Part shown: positions 1-7,947 of the stretch, piece after piece | Layout: every line of letters begins with the position of its first letter | Numbering within the stretch: the first letter of the stretch is position 1 | Assembly: GCF_900176515.1 (NCBI RefSeq) | Contig: NZ_FWXV01000008.1 | Location: forward strand, 248,001 to 312,000 | Reading direction: 5' to 3' | Source of the DNA: Kibdelosporangium aridum | GTDB taxonomy: Bacteria > Actinomycetota > Actinomycetes > Mycobacteriales > Pseudonocardiaceae | DNA: 64,000 nucleotides | Translations under genes and position numbers: made by a program | The notes under the pieces: generated by a model | The model's input: the letters and a program-made list of their open reading frames with translations, nothing else | Database searches by the model: none | Told to the model about the DNA's origin: nothing

Positions 1-56
1 GCCGCGGTGACGACGTGGTCCCACAGGAACACTCCATCCCAGCCCGCGTTCTCCGC
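1..56 (-). pseudogene. LLM flavin oxidoreductase remnant at window edge
   Basis: Read on the minus strand, the first 56 bases encode a stretch containing AGWDGVFLWDHVV, a signature of the N-terminal region of luciferase-like (LLM class) flavin oxidoreductases. An in-frame stop (TGA, 57-59) lies immediately upstream, where about 30 more N-terminal residues would be expected, and the preceding DNA does not supply them in any frame I could read. I infer a 5'-truncated or frameshifted LLM gene continuing off the left edge. Only about 18 residues are visible, so the call rests on the motif alone. Confidence 0.45.
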
Positions 57-283
57 TCAGCCAAGTGTGTTGCTTGCCCACCATTGGGTATTCGTTGGCT
101 GAAGCGTCCGGCTGGCCGGGAGGTATGGCCGTGACGCTTGGCCTCGTGAGATCGCGGATCTCGCGGGCCTTGACCGAGTCGACGCCAACGTCGGGAGCAG
201 CTATGCCTTGGGTCCACAGACATCGCCGCCGGTTACCGGGAAGTTTGTTTCGCAGTACTGTTGTCCGGAGCCATTACCGCAGT

Positions 284-577
284 TCAGCTGGGCGGTTCCC
301 GATCTTCGCCATCGTCGCGGCCATCGCGGTGATCGTGTTGCTGATCGTGATCTTCTGACTCGGCCCTCGCTTCTTGGCGTCCCGGGCGAGAGAGGAACAG
401 CGACTCCAAGACGGCGGGCACGTGCTTGACGTCGGCCTTGTTCAGGGCTTTGAGCCCCAGTATCAGCTGCACCACAGATGGTGCCAGCAGGGTGGCGATC
501 CATACCGGCCATGGCGCGCCCGCCAGGGCGCTGACAGCCAAGGCCGGCCAGCTCACGCCCGCGATTACCTTCGTCAT
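284..577 (-). CDS. Small hydrophobic hypothetical protein
   Basis: The 97-residue frame begins with a plausible membrane-protein N-terminus: two hydrophobic stretches around residues 8-42, then a charged segment (LKALNKADVKHVPAVLESL). Its C-terminal third is His/Asp/Arg-rich and looks like the complement of a Val/Ile-rich stretch, so the true protein may end differently through a frameshift. It diverges from the STAND gene at 652. A weak GGCGG precedes the ATG. I do not recognise the family. Bases 57-283 hold nothing else convincing. A competing plus-strand frame (65-358) ends in a Val/Ile-rich segment that could also be a membrane helix; only one of the two can be real. Confidence 0.35.
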   Translation of the reverse strand: MTKVIAGVSWPALAVSALAGAPWPVWIATLLAPSVVQLILGLKALNKADVKHVPAVLESLFLSRPGRQEARAESEDHDQQHDHRDGRDDGEDREPPS

Positions 578-651
578 ACCGCCGAATCTCGATGATCTGC
601 GAGGATCCTGGTGTGTCCGGGAGAGCTCAGGGACATTTCCGGGAGGCGGAC

Positions 652-3087
652 GTGGCCGATTCGCACGAGAAGAAGGCGACCGCTCGCCCGGCCGAGGCTC
701 GGCGCTTAGGGGAGTTGCTTCGCGACAAGCACCGTCGTTCCAGGCTCGTCACCCAGGTCGCGCTGGCCGCCGCGGCTCAAGTGAGCGACAGGGTGGTGTC
801 CGACTTGTTCACCGCCGCAAGACCGGTCCCGTTGCCCACCGTCCTCGGTATCGCCAGGAAGCTCGGCGACGCCCCGGAATGGCTCCAAGAGGTCGAAGAG
901 CAGTGGCACAGGGCCAACAGAGCTTGGCGAGGGGACTTACCAGCCCCGGAGATCTCAGGAACGCGGCGGCGGCGCTTCGGCGCTGTGCCACCGCGGGCCG
1001 GTGCGTTCCAGCGGCGTGCCGTCAGCGAAGTCCTGACTCGTGTGACTGTCCTGACCGGGCTGGGTGGAGTAGGCAAAACCCAGGTGGCCGCCGACCATGC
1101 CCATGCGCAGTGGGATGGCGAAAAGATCGACTTGCTGATGTGGATCTCTGCACGCACCCGTGCCGCTGTCGTGGACGGCTTCGCCGAGGTCGCACAGGAC
1201 CTACTCGGCCATGACCCCGCCGATGGCGGCAAGGCGTGCGACCGGTTGCTGGCGTGGCTGGCCGAAACCGCCAAGCGATGGCTCGTTGTGCTCGACGATC
1301 TGCAATCCCCGGCTGTGCTGAACGGATTGTGGCCGCCGTACTCGGCCACCGGTCAGGTCGTGATCACGACGCGCTGCCGCGACGCCGCCCTGCAAGGACA
1401 TCGGCGCCGGATTGTCGACGTCGAACTGTTCACCGATGCCGAAGCGCTGACCTACCTGATCGAGAAGCTCCCGGCCCGTGCAGGCAGCGGGTCCACGGAG
1501 CTGGCAGGCCTGGCCAAGGAGCTCGGAAATCTGCCGCTGGCGCTGGCGCAGGCCGCCGCGTACCTGATCAACAAGCCGCTGCTCAGCTGCGCCGGCTATC
1601 GCGCCAAACTGGCAGATCGCCGCATCACGCTCCGGGAGTTGCTGCCCCGGGAGGAGGAACTGCCCGACGAGTACGCGCAATCGGTGGCCGCCACGTGGTC
1701 GTTGTCCATCGATGCCGCGGACGAGCTCGACCCTCTGGGGGTGGCGCGCCCGATCATGGAACTGGCATCGCTGTTGGATCCCGCTGGCATCCCGACTGCC
1801 GTCTTCGCCACCGAAGCCGTGGCCAACTACCTCGACAACCGTCTGGACCGGGAGATCACAGCCGAGGACGCCACGAGTGGTCTGGAGTGCCTCCAGCGGT
1901 TCAGCCTGCTCACTCTTGACCTCGACGAGCCTCAACGCGCCGTCCGTGTGCACGCCCTGGTGCAACGTGCTGTCCGTGAATGCCTTGCGGGCCAACGGTT
2001 GGACACGACCATACTGACCGTCGCGGACGCCCTTTTCGAGGTGTGGCCGGAGATTCAGACAGTGCAGGCAGCGTTACGCGCCAACGCAAACGCGTTATGG
2101 AAGTGCACCGGTCCACGGATATGGCAGCTCGGCGTGCATCCGATACTGATCCGCGCTGCACGAAGCCTCGTTGACGCAGGCTTGTTGTCCCAAGCCGTAA
2201 CCTATTGCGAAGACATCGCTCGGCACGCGACAACCGAGCTGGGCAGCGATCACCGTGACACTTTCGCGATTCGCCTCGACTTGGCCCGGAGCCGGGCAGC
2301 AGCGGGCGACTTACGCGGGGCGACGGCAGAGCTTCGCGAACTGCTGGCTCGATGCTTGCAAGTGATCGGATATCTCGACCCGGCTACCTTCGTGATCCGT
2401 GCCAACCTCGCACAGTGTCTTGGCGAAGCCGGTGATCCCGCCACCGCCACCGAGATCTTCGACGAAGTTCTCACCGGCCAAGTCGCTCTTCTCGGCGCCG
2501 ATCATCCTGACACCTTGGGGACCCGGGGAAACCGAGCTGTGTACCTGGCGCAGGCAGGACATTACGACGCCGCGCTGGATGAGCTCAAAGTGCTGCACCG
2601 CGACCATGAACGGGTGCTGGGGCCGGATCACCCCAGCACCCTTCTCTGCCGCAGCAACCTGGCACGTCAGCTTGCCGCCGTCGGCTACGACCTCGATGCC
2701 AGGATCGAGCAGGAGCTTGTGCTCCAAGATCGCATCCGGGTTCTGGGACCGGACCATCCAAGCACCCTGATCACCCGGCAGGACATCGCCAACTCGAAGA
2801 TCAACGCCTTCCAGGACGCCGACGCGAAGGCTGATCTGGAGGAGCTGCTCAAAGACCAACAACGGATACTCGGAAGCGATCATCCCCACACGTTCGGCAC
2901 GCGACTCAATCTCGTCATGTGCCGTCTGGAATTGGACGACAGGCCGGTGGTAAGCGCAGAGCTTGAGCGACTGCTCCTCGACACCCAGCGAGTCCTGGGC
3001 AACGATCATCCGCTGACTGATCGCGTCCGGTTCCATCTCCAGAACGTCCGTAGGGGGCTGGGAGCGAGTAGCCGCTCTGTCCCTTGA
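652..3087 (+). CDS. STAND NTPase with NB-ARC core and TPR repeats
   Basis: Predicted cytoplasmic signal-transduction ATPase of the STAND class, about 811 residues. The GTG at 652 is preferred over the ATG at 592 because GGGAGG lies 5 bases upstream of it. An N-terminal helical, HTH-like segment (about residues 15-85) precedes a Walker A loop (GLGGVGKTQ, about 136-144) and Walker B (LVVLDD, about 210-215). The C-terminal half carries about seven kinesin-light-chain-like TPRs marked by LGxDHPxT at roughly 42-residue spacing. In such proteins the TPRs sense a ligand and the NB-ARC module oligomerises. Here there is no fused effector (no kinase, TIR, protease or nuclease), so the N-terminal segment is either the output domain or a DNA-binding domain. 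It stands alone, convergent with the glycosyltransferase. A regulator or a defence sensor are both possible. Confidence 0.85.
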   Translation: MADSHEKKATARPAEARRLGELLRDKHRRSRLVTQVALAAAAQVSDRVVSDLFTAARPVPLPTVLGIARKLGDAPEWLQEVEEQWHRANRAWRGDLPAPEISGTRRRRFGAVPPRAGAFQRRAVSEVLTRVTVLTGLGGVGKTQVAADHAHAQWDGEKIDLLMWISARTRAAVVDGFAEVAQDLLGHDPADGGKACDRLLAWLAETAKRWLVVLDDLQSPAVLNGLWPPYSATGQVVITTRCRDAALQGHRRRIVDVELFTDAEALTYLIEKLPARAGSGSTELAGLAKELGNLPLALAQAAAYLINKPLLSCAGYRAKLADRRITLRELLPREEELPDEYAQSVAATWSLSIDAADELDPLGVARPIMELASLLDPAGIPTAVFATEAVANYLDNRLDREITAEDATSGLECLQRFSLLTLDLDEPQRAVRVHALVQRAVRECLAGQRLDTTILTVADALFEVWPEIQTVQAALRANANALWKCTGPRIWQLGVHPILIRAARSLVDAGLLSQAVTYCEDIARHATTELGSDHRDTFAIRLDLARSRAAAGDLRGATAELRELLARCLQVIGYLDPATFVIRANLAQCLGEAGDPATATEIFDEVLTGQVALLGADHPDTLGTRGNRAVYLAQAGHYDAALDELKVLHRDHERVLGPDHPSTLLCRSNLARQLAAVGYDLDARIEQELVLQDRIRVLGPDHPSTLITRQDIANSKINAFQDADAKADLEELLKDQQRILGSDHPHTFGTRLNLVMCRLELDDRPVVSAELERLLLDTQRVLGNDHPLTDRVRFHLQNVRRGLGASSRSVP

Positions 3088-3105
3088 GGACGGATGGGTA
3101 GCGTC

Positions 3106-4251
3106 TCAGTCGACCAGGTCAGCAAACCGCTTGGCCAAGTCTGCTGGACTTGGCATCTGCTCGATCTCGCTGCGAAGTCGCTTGGCCGCCATGCGGAACG
3201 ACTCGTTCGTCATGATGTTGTCCAGCTTCTGCACGATCACGTCCGCGGTGGCCTCTTCGGAGGTCAGCATCAGGCCTGCGCCCGCGTGCTGCACAGTGCG
3301 GGCATTGGTCGGTTGGTCGGCGTAACCGGGAATGATCAACTGCGGGACGCCGGACGCCAGCGCGCCGAGCATCGCACCGCTGCCACCGTGATGCACTGAC
3401 ACGTCGACGTAAGGCCACAATTGGCCTTGCGGCACCCAACGCTCGGCCCACACCGATTCCGGCAGCGCACCGAGGTCGGCGGGATCGACCGGACCGGTGG
3501 CCACCAGCACCCGCACGTCGAGCCGGGCGAGGCCACGAATCACCCGCCTGAGCATGTCGGCCGTGCTGTAGATGGTGCCCAGCGTGACGTAGACGAGCGG
3601 ACGGCCCGGTTGCTGGACGAACTGTGGCAGTTCGCCCGGTTCGCTGTAAGGGACCGGGCGCAGTTCGACGCGCTGGCCGAGCGCGAGGAAGTCCGGGCGT
3701 TGCAAGGAAGGCGGGCAGATGTCGATTGTCGGGTGCCCGAGCAGCCCGGGGTACTGGTCAGGCAAGTCCAAGCCGAGCTCTGCGGCATACGCACGCAAGT
3801 ACCCGTTGCACGCATCCGGCAAAGCGCCGCGCAGTGCCCGGCCGAAGCCGTGGTTGTAGGCCGGGATTTTGGCGAGCTGAGCGGCCAGGCCGGCGCCCGG
3901 ATTGCCCGGATCGTGGACCAGCACATCAGGTCGCACGTCGGCGAGAACAGGGGCGAGATCGGCGACGAACTCCCGTGGCACGACGTCGCCGAGCACCTTC
4001 CCTGCGCGGTCCAGCATCTCCTGTGGTGTGAGGTCGTCTCCCGCGATACGGACGCCATGAATCGTGGTCACCGTGGTCTGCAGCGGCTCGGAGGCGCGGA
4101 CGCCGCGTAGCCCGGCGCGCTCGACCACGGGAAGAAAATCCTCGGCGGTGGCGAACAGCACCTCATGGCCAGCATCACGCATGGCCTGAGCGAACGGGAT
4201 CATCGGAAAGATGTGCCCGTACGCGGACAGGGCGGAGAAGACGACCTTCAT
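3106..4251 (-). CDS. GT1-family glycosyltransferase (macrolide/EryCIII type)
   Basis: Predicted GT-B fold glycosyltransferase, 381 residues, that moves a nucleotide-activated sugar onto a small-molecule acceptor. The N-terminal acceptor domain begins MKVVFSALSAYGHIFPMIPF with the usual GH motif. The C-terminal donor-binding signature (VHHGGSGAMLGALASGVPQ, about residues 283-301, then PGYADQPTNA) is the classic UDPGT/EryCIII type. GGGGTG precedes the ATG. No aglycone biosynthesis genes adjoin it, so it may be an orphan tailoring, detoxification or self-resistance enzyme. Sugar donor and acceptor cannot be read from the sequence. Confidence 0.9.
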   Translation of the reverse strand: MKVVFSALSAYGHIFPMIPFAQAMRDAGHEVLFATAEDFLPVVERAGLRGVRASEPLQTTVTTIHGVRIAGDDLTPQEMLDRAGKVLGDVVPREFVADLAPVLADVRPDVLVHDPGNPGAGLAAQLAKIPAYNHGFGRALRGALPDACNGYLRAYAAELGLDLPDQYPGLLGHPTIDICPPSLQRPDFLALGQRVELRPVPYSEPGELPQFVQQPGRPLVYVTLGTIYSTADMLRRVIRGLARLDVRVLVATGPVDPADLGALPESVWAERWVPQGQLWPYVDVSVHHGGSGAMLGALASGVPQLIIPGYADQPTNARTVQHAGAGLMLTSEEATADVIVQKLDNIMTNESFRMAAKRLRSEIEQMPSPADLAKRFADLVD

Positions 4252-4293
4252 GTCACCCCATCGTAAGAACGGTTGGACACACAGGAGGCCCGG

Positions 4294-4530
4294 ATGACGG
4301 AAAACGGCTCAGATATGCCAACTGTGTGCCACGTCACATCGTCAGCTTGTAGTGGATCGGCAACCAGATCGACAACCCGGACGCACCGAAAACCAAGTCC
4401 GGCACCAACTGCGGGCCGGTCCAGTACACGCCGGGCGGACCGAAATACAACCTGGTCGCCGACAACACCCGCGAAGGCAACCCTGGCTGCACCGTCGCGT
4501 TCAACGTGCTCGACGAATACGTGAAACCTG
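4294..4530 (+). pseudogene. Frameshifted gene remnant with intact ribosome binding site
   Basis: An AGGAGG lies 5 bases before the ATG at 4294 and opens a frame (MTENGSDMPTVC...) that soon becomes Ser/Thr/Arg-rich nonsense. From 4353 a different frame, preceded directly by a stop, gives protein-like sequence: WIGNQIDNPDAPKTKSG, then TNCGPVQYTPGGPKYNL, then NPGCTVAFNVLDEYVKP, with two Cys and a globular composition. It decays after about 4530 at the convergent SUFU-like gene. I infer a gene with an intact start but a frameshift or deletion, truncated at its 3' end. I do not recognise the family. Confidence 0.5.
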
Positions 4531-4552
4531 TCCGCGTGCTACGGCCTCGCAG

Positions 4553-5134
4553 TCACGTTGTGGACGGTCTGGTGATGTCGAGCAAGTCTGGGTGGGTGTT
4601 GTGCCAGTGTTCGTAGAGCAGGTCGATGTCGCGTGCGGCGAGTTCGATCTCGTGTCGGGTGATGGGTAGGAGGGTGACGATCTGCAGCTGGATGTTGTCG
4701 CTTGTGCGGGCGGTGTTGGGGTTGCGGGTGATGTAGTTGAACTTGTCGCCGAAGTGTGGGTGGATGGCGGCGAGTAGACCTTCTTTGTCTGTCCCGTCGA
4801 AGAGTTCGTCGTGGTTGTCGATGATCTGGCCGTACTCGATGCCGGTGTGTCTGAGGGTGACGTATTCACACATCGCGCCGGTGATGGCGCGGGCGTATCC
4901 GGCTTGTGGGGTATGGAGTGTGCAGGCGATTTCTTCGCCGAATGGTGTGTCGGTGTGGAGGTGGCGGAGTCCGTTGCTGGTGATGGTGGTGGTTCCGCTG
5001 CTGGTGTGGTCGAACCGTTCGAGGCTGTATTGGTGGTCAGGCCGGTCGTATGGCTTTGACTCGGTTCCGCGGTGCTCGCCTGCGTAGGTTTGCAGGTGGT
5101 GGAGTAGTGGCGCGGACTCGATCTGCTGGCGCAT
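4553..5134 (-). CDS. SUFU-domain protein, immunity-like
   Basis: 193-residue cytoplasmic protein that I assign to the suppressor-of-fused (SUFU) superfamily. The C-terminus carries its typical pattern: LQIVTLLPITRHEIELAA, then a YEHW region and DLLDITRPS near the end. Bacterial SUFU proteins are known as immunity proteins of polymorphic toxin systems, but no toxin gene is adjacent, so an orphan immunity gene is inference. Codon use differs from the neighbours: wobble positions are rich in A and C (ACC, CAC, GAA, CCA) and the segment is visibly less GC-rich, which suggests horizontal transfer. It converges on the decayed gene at 4294-4530. Confidence 0.65.
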   Translation of the reverse strand: MRQQIESAPLLHHLQTYAGEHRGTESKPYDRPDHQYSLERFDHTSSGTTTITSNGLRHLHTDTPFGEEIACTLHTPQAGYARAITGAMCEYVTLRHTGIEYGQIIDNHDELFDGTDKEGLLAAIHPHFGDKFNYITRNPNTARTSDNIQLQIVTLLPITRHEIELAARDIDLLYEHWHNTHPDLLDITRPSTT

Positions 5135-5307
5135 GGAAACTCATCCTCGCGTCGTGAAACGCGGGTCGAGATTCTCAACTTGGACGAGGGAGGGAAGCAC
5201 TCACCCGGATCGGTCACGGGAAAGAAGTTGTTATCGCCGCAAGAAAACCACAAGCGGGGCTGACAAGGATGTGAAGACTCAACGGAGTCCAGAGGGGATG
5301 AGCAACT

Positions 5308-5634
5308 ATGCGTTCAGGTATCCGGGTGACGGCTCTGACTGTCGCTTCGTCGGCCGCACTAGCCGCCGGGGTGCTCGCCATCGGCACGCCTGCTTATGCG
5401 GCCGCGTCAGGATGCGCTGTCGACCGGATGATGACGCCACCATCGCTGAAATACAACACCGGCATGGCGTTGTGCCGGACGCTCACCGGCGGATCGCAGG
5501 TTCGGGCTGTCGTCCACTGCGGTAGTACGGCGTTGCCGCCGCACTACGGCCCCTGGGTCTCGAGGGCCAATACGTGGTCCAAGTACAACTGCGGCGGCAG
5601 CGAGGCCGTACTCGTCAACTACCAGACTCGGTAG
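5308..5634 (+). CDS. Small secreted Cys-containing protein
   Basis: 108-residue exported protein. Residues 1-31 form a Sec signal peptide (basic MRSGIR, Ala/Val-rich core, cleavage probably after TPAYA). The mature part of about 77 residues holds four cysteines (in SGC, LCRT, VHCG and YNCGG), enough for two disulfides. A GAGGGG lies about 10 bases upstream of the ATG. The 173 bases before it (5135-5307) presumably hold its promoter and that of the divergent SUFU-like gene. The stop codon lies inside a strong hairpin. I do not recognise the family; small secreted disulfide proteins of this kind are common in actinomycetes. Confidence 0.75.
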   Translation: MRSGIRVTALTVASSAALAAGVLAIGTPAYAAASGCAVDRMMTPPSLKYNTGMALCRTLTGGSQVRAVVHCGSTALPPHYGPWVSRANTWSKYNCGGSEAVLVNYQTR

Positions 5635-5650
5635 CGACCGCTACCGAGTC
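5625..5650 (+). terminator. Hairpin over the stop codon of the secreted protein gene
   Basis: A perfect 12-bp inverted repeat (GACTCGGTAGCG, 2-base loop, CGCTACCGAGTC) overlaps the stop codon. No U-tract follows, which is common for actinobacterial terminators. Confidence 0.6.
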
Positions 5651-5862
5651 ACGGGCAAAGGTTTCTGCGGGGCCCAGCCAAGGCAGCCACCGCATCCCAT
5701 CTCTGATGCCGATCGCAGCCAGGAACCCGCGTTCGCCAGGGAACGTCGGCGCCAGGCTTGCTGTCGGGCGGCTGAGCCGAGCCGGAAGAACAAGACTGTT
5801 TCTTGGCGACTTCGCCGTGCACCCTCGATGTCACTGATCATCGAACAGCGGGGAGTTCAGGG

Positions 5863-7929
5863 GTGCCGAGCGGCAACGAGGTCGATCGTGAGCAGGAGTA
5901 TGTGAACGCCCTGTACGCCAGGCTGGACGCGCTGCGTGCGCACGCGGCGAACCGCCTGTCCGCGGCCCGGGATGCCGATGCGGACCAGGAGACGATGGCG
6001 TTGTGGCAGGCGGAATTGGCCCGACTGGAATCCGTGGAGGACGGACTGTGCTTCGGGCGGCTGGACATGCGTGACGGGCGCCGTATCTACATTGGCCGGT
6101 TGGGCCTGTTCCAGGACGGGGATGAGGAGCCGTTGCTTCTCGATTGGCGAGCACCAGCGGCCCAGTCGTTCTACACCGCGACCATGGCCGCCGCGCACGG
6201 AGTGCGACGGCGACGACGCATCACGACCCGGGGACGTGTGGTTCTCGCGCTGGACGACGAACTGCTCGATCCGGACACCGCCGAGGATGGCGCTCTGGTC
6301 GGGGAAGCCGCGTTGATGGCGGCGCTGACCGCGGATCGAACCGGGCAGATGCGCGACATCGTGACCACGCTGCAGGCCGAGCAGGACGGCATCGTCCGCG
6401 ACGGATACGCCGGAGTGCTGGTGGTGCAGGGCGGCCCGGGGACAGGCAAGACGGCGGTCGCGCTGCACCGGCTGGCCTATCTGCTGTACACCCGTCCGCA
6501 TCTGCGTACGCGGGGCGTGCTGATCGTGGGCCCGAGCGAGGTCTTCCTGGACTACATCGGGCAGGTGCTGCCCGGTCTGGGCGAGCATGCGGTGGTGACA
6601 CGGACAATTGCCCTGCTACGGCCGGACATCGAGGTCAGCCGCACGGACCCGCCCGAGATCGCCGAGACCAAGGGCCGGGCCGACATGGCCGACCGGATCG
6701 CCGCCGTCGTGCGGTCGCGGGTGCGCACTCCCGATGAGCCGGTCGAGGTGGAGTTTGAGCAGCAGGTGGTGCGGCTGGACCCGCATGAGTGCCGCCACGC
6801 GCTGAACATGGCTTCCCGCACGGGATTACCGCACAACCAGGCCCGGCTGGTGTTCCAGCAACGGATCGTCGAACTGCTCGCACAGCGCCTGATCGACCGG
6901 ATGGAGAGTGTGGTGTTCACCGACACCGGCGAAGCCATCGACGGCGGCAGCGCCGACGGCAGGCTCAGCGCGGCCGATCTGCGTGCGTTGGCCGCCGCCG
7001 GAGTGGTGGTCGATCCGGACCATGACGGTCCGAGGCGTCTGCTTGACGAGGTCGACGGTGCCCACCTGCGCAGCGCTCTGTTGGCCGATACCTCAGTGTG
7101 CCGCGTGCTGGATGAGCTGTGGCCTCCGCTGACCGCACAGCAAGTGGTGGCTGACCTGTTCGCCAACCGGGCCAGGCACTGGAGTACGGCGGACATCCCG
7201 TTGCTGGACGAGGCCACCGCGATAATCGGCGAGACCAACGCAGCAGCCAGCAGTGGGGTGACGTTCGGGCACGTGGTCGTTGACGAAGCGCAGGAACTGT
7301 CCGCGATGGCCTGGCGGATGGTGATGCGTCGCTGCCCCACCAAGTCGATGACCATCGTCGGCGACCTCGCTCAGACCAGCGATCCGGCCGGTGCCTCGTC
7401 CTGGGATCGGGTACTGCGGCCGCACGTGCACGATCGCTGGCGGTTGGCCCAGCTCACCATCAACTATCGGACCCCAGCAGAGATCATGGCCGCCACCAGC
7501 GACCTGTTCGCCACGCACCATCCCGGCTTGCAGCCGCCCCGATCCGTACGCGCCACCGGTGAATCACCGTGGCGCCAACACGTCACACTGGCCGAACTGC
7601 CCCACATCGTCGCCGACATCGCCACCGGACACACCGACGGCCAGTTGGCGATCATCACCCCGCCGTGCCACCTCGCCTTGCTGGGGAAGGCTTTGCACCT
7701 GGCCGGACCATCCGCGATCACTGATCCCGTCGTCGTGCTGACGCCGGTCGAGGCCAAAGGACTGGAATTCGATTCTGTGCTGATCGTCGACCCGGCCGCG
7801 ATACTCGCCACCCCCTTGGGCTACAACGATCTCTACGTCGCCATGACACGTGCCACCCGGCGACTCGGGATCCTGCATCCTGGCCCGGCACCGGCCGAAC
7901 TGTCACGGATCCAGGAACGCAGACCTTGA
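5863..7929 (+). CDS. HelD/HelR-family RNA polymerase-associated ATPase
   Basis: About 688-residue UvrD/Rep-like superfamily 1 ATPase of the HelD family. These proteins enter the RNA polymerase channels and recycle stalled enzyme; the actinobacterial HelR branch gives rifamycin tolerance by displacing the drug. The GTG at 5863 is chosen because GGGAG lies 7 bases upstream; an ATG at 5803 would add 20 unlikely residues. Seen: an N-terminal coiled-coil-like segment (EYVNALYARLDALRAH), the HelD-typical DGDEEPLLLDWRAP segment, Walker A (GGPGTGKTAVALHR, about residues 190-203), VVDEAQELS, and C-terminal UvrD-like VEAKGLEFDSV and LYVAMTRATRRL. It is a stand-alone gene. I saw no convincing rifamycin-associated element upstream, so a resistance role is only possible. 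The rest of 5651-5862 shows no gene. Confidence 0.9.
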   Translation: MPSGNEVDREQEYVNALYARLDALRAHAANRLSAARDADADQETMALWQAELARLESVEDGLCFGRLDMRDGRRIYIGRLGLFQDGDEEPLLLDWRAPAAQSFYTATMAAAHGVRRRRRITTRGRVVLALDDELLDPDTAEDGALVGEAALMAALTADRTGQMRDIVTTLQAEQDGIVRDGYAGVLVVQGGPGTGKTAVALHRLAYLLYTRPHLRTRGVLIVGPSEVFLDYIGQVLPGLGEHAVVTRTIALLRPDIEVSRTDPPEIAETKGRADMADRIAAVVRSRVRTPDEPVEVEFEQQVVRLDPHECRHALNMASRTGLPHNQARLVFQQRIVELLAQRLIDRMESVVFTDTGEAIDGGSADGRLSAADLRALAAAGVVVDPDHDGPRRLLDEVDGAHLRSALLADTSVCRVLDELWPPLTAQQVVADLFANRARHWSTADIPLLDEATAIIGETNAAASSGVTFGHVVVDEAQELSAMAWRMVMRRCPTKSMTIVGDLAQTSDPAGASSWDRVLRPHVHDRWRLAQLTINYRTPAEIMAATSDLFATHHPGLQPPRSVRATGESPWRQHVTLAELPHIVADIATGHTDGQLAIITPPCHLALLGKALHLAGPSAITDPVVVLTPVEAKGLEFDSVLIVDPAAILATPLGYNDLYVAMTRATRRLGILHPGPAPAELSRIQERRP

Positions 7930-7947
7930 CCGGCAGGCCAGTGCGCC

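Noticed and set aside
65..358. Plus-strand frame ending in a Val/Ile-rich helix
   Set aside because: No ribosome site; the N-terminal 70 residues look random, and it is incompatible with the minus-strand frame at 284-577.
5740..5770. Possible rifamycin-associated element upstream of the HelD-type gene
   Set aside because: Only the GCTTGC core and a few scattered positions match; the inverted half is absent.
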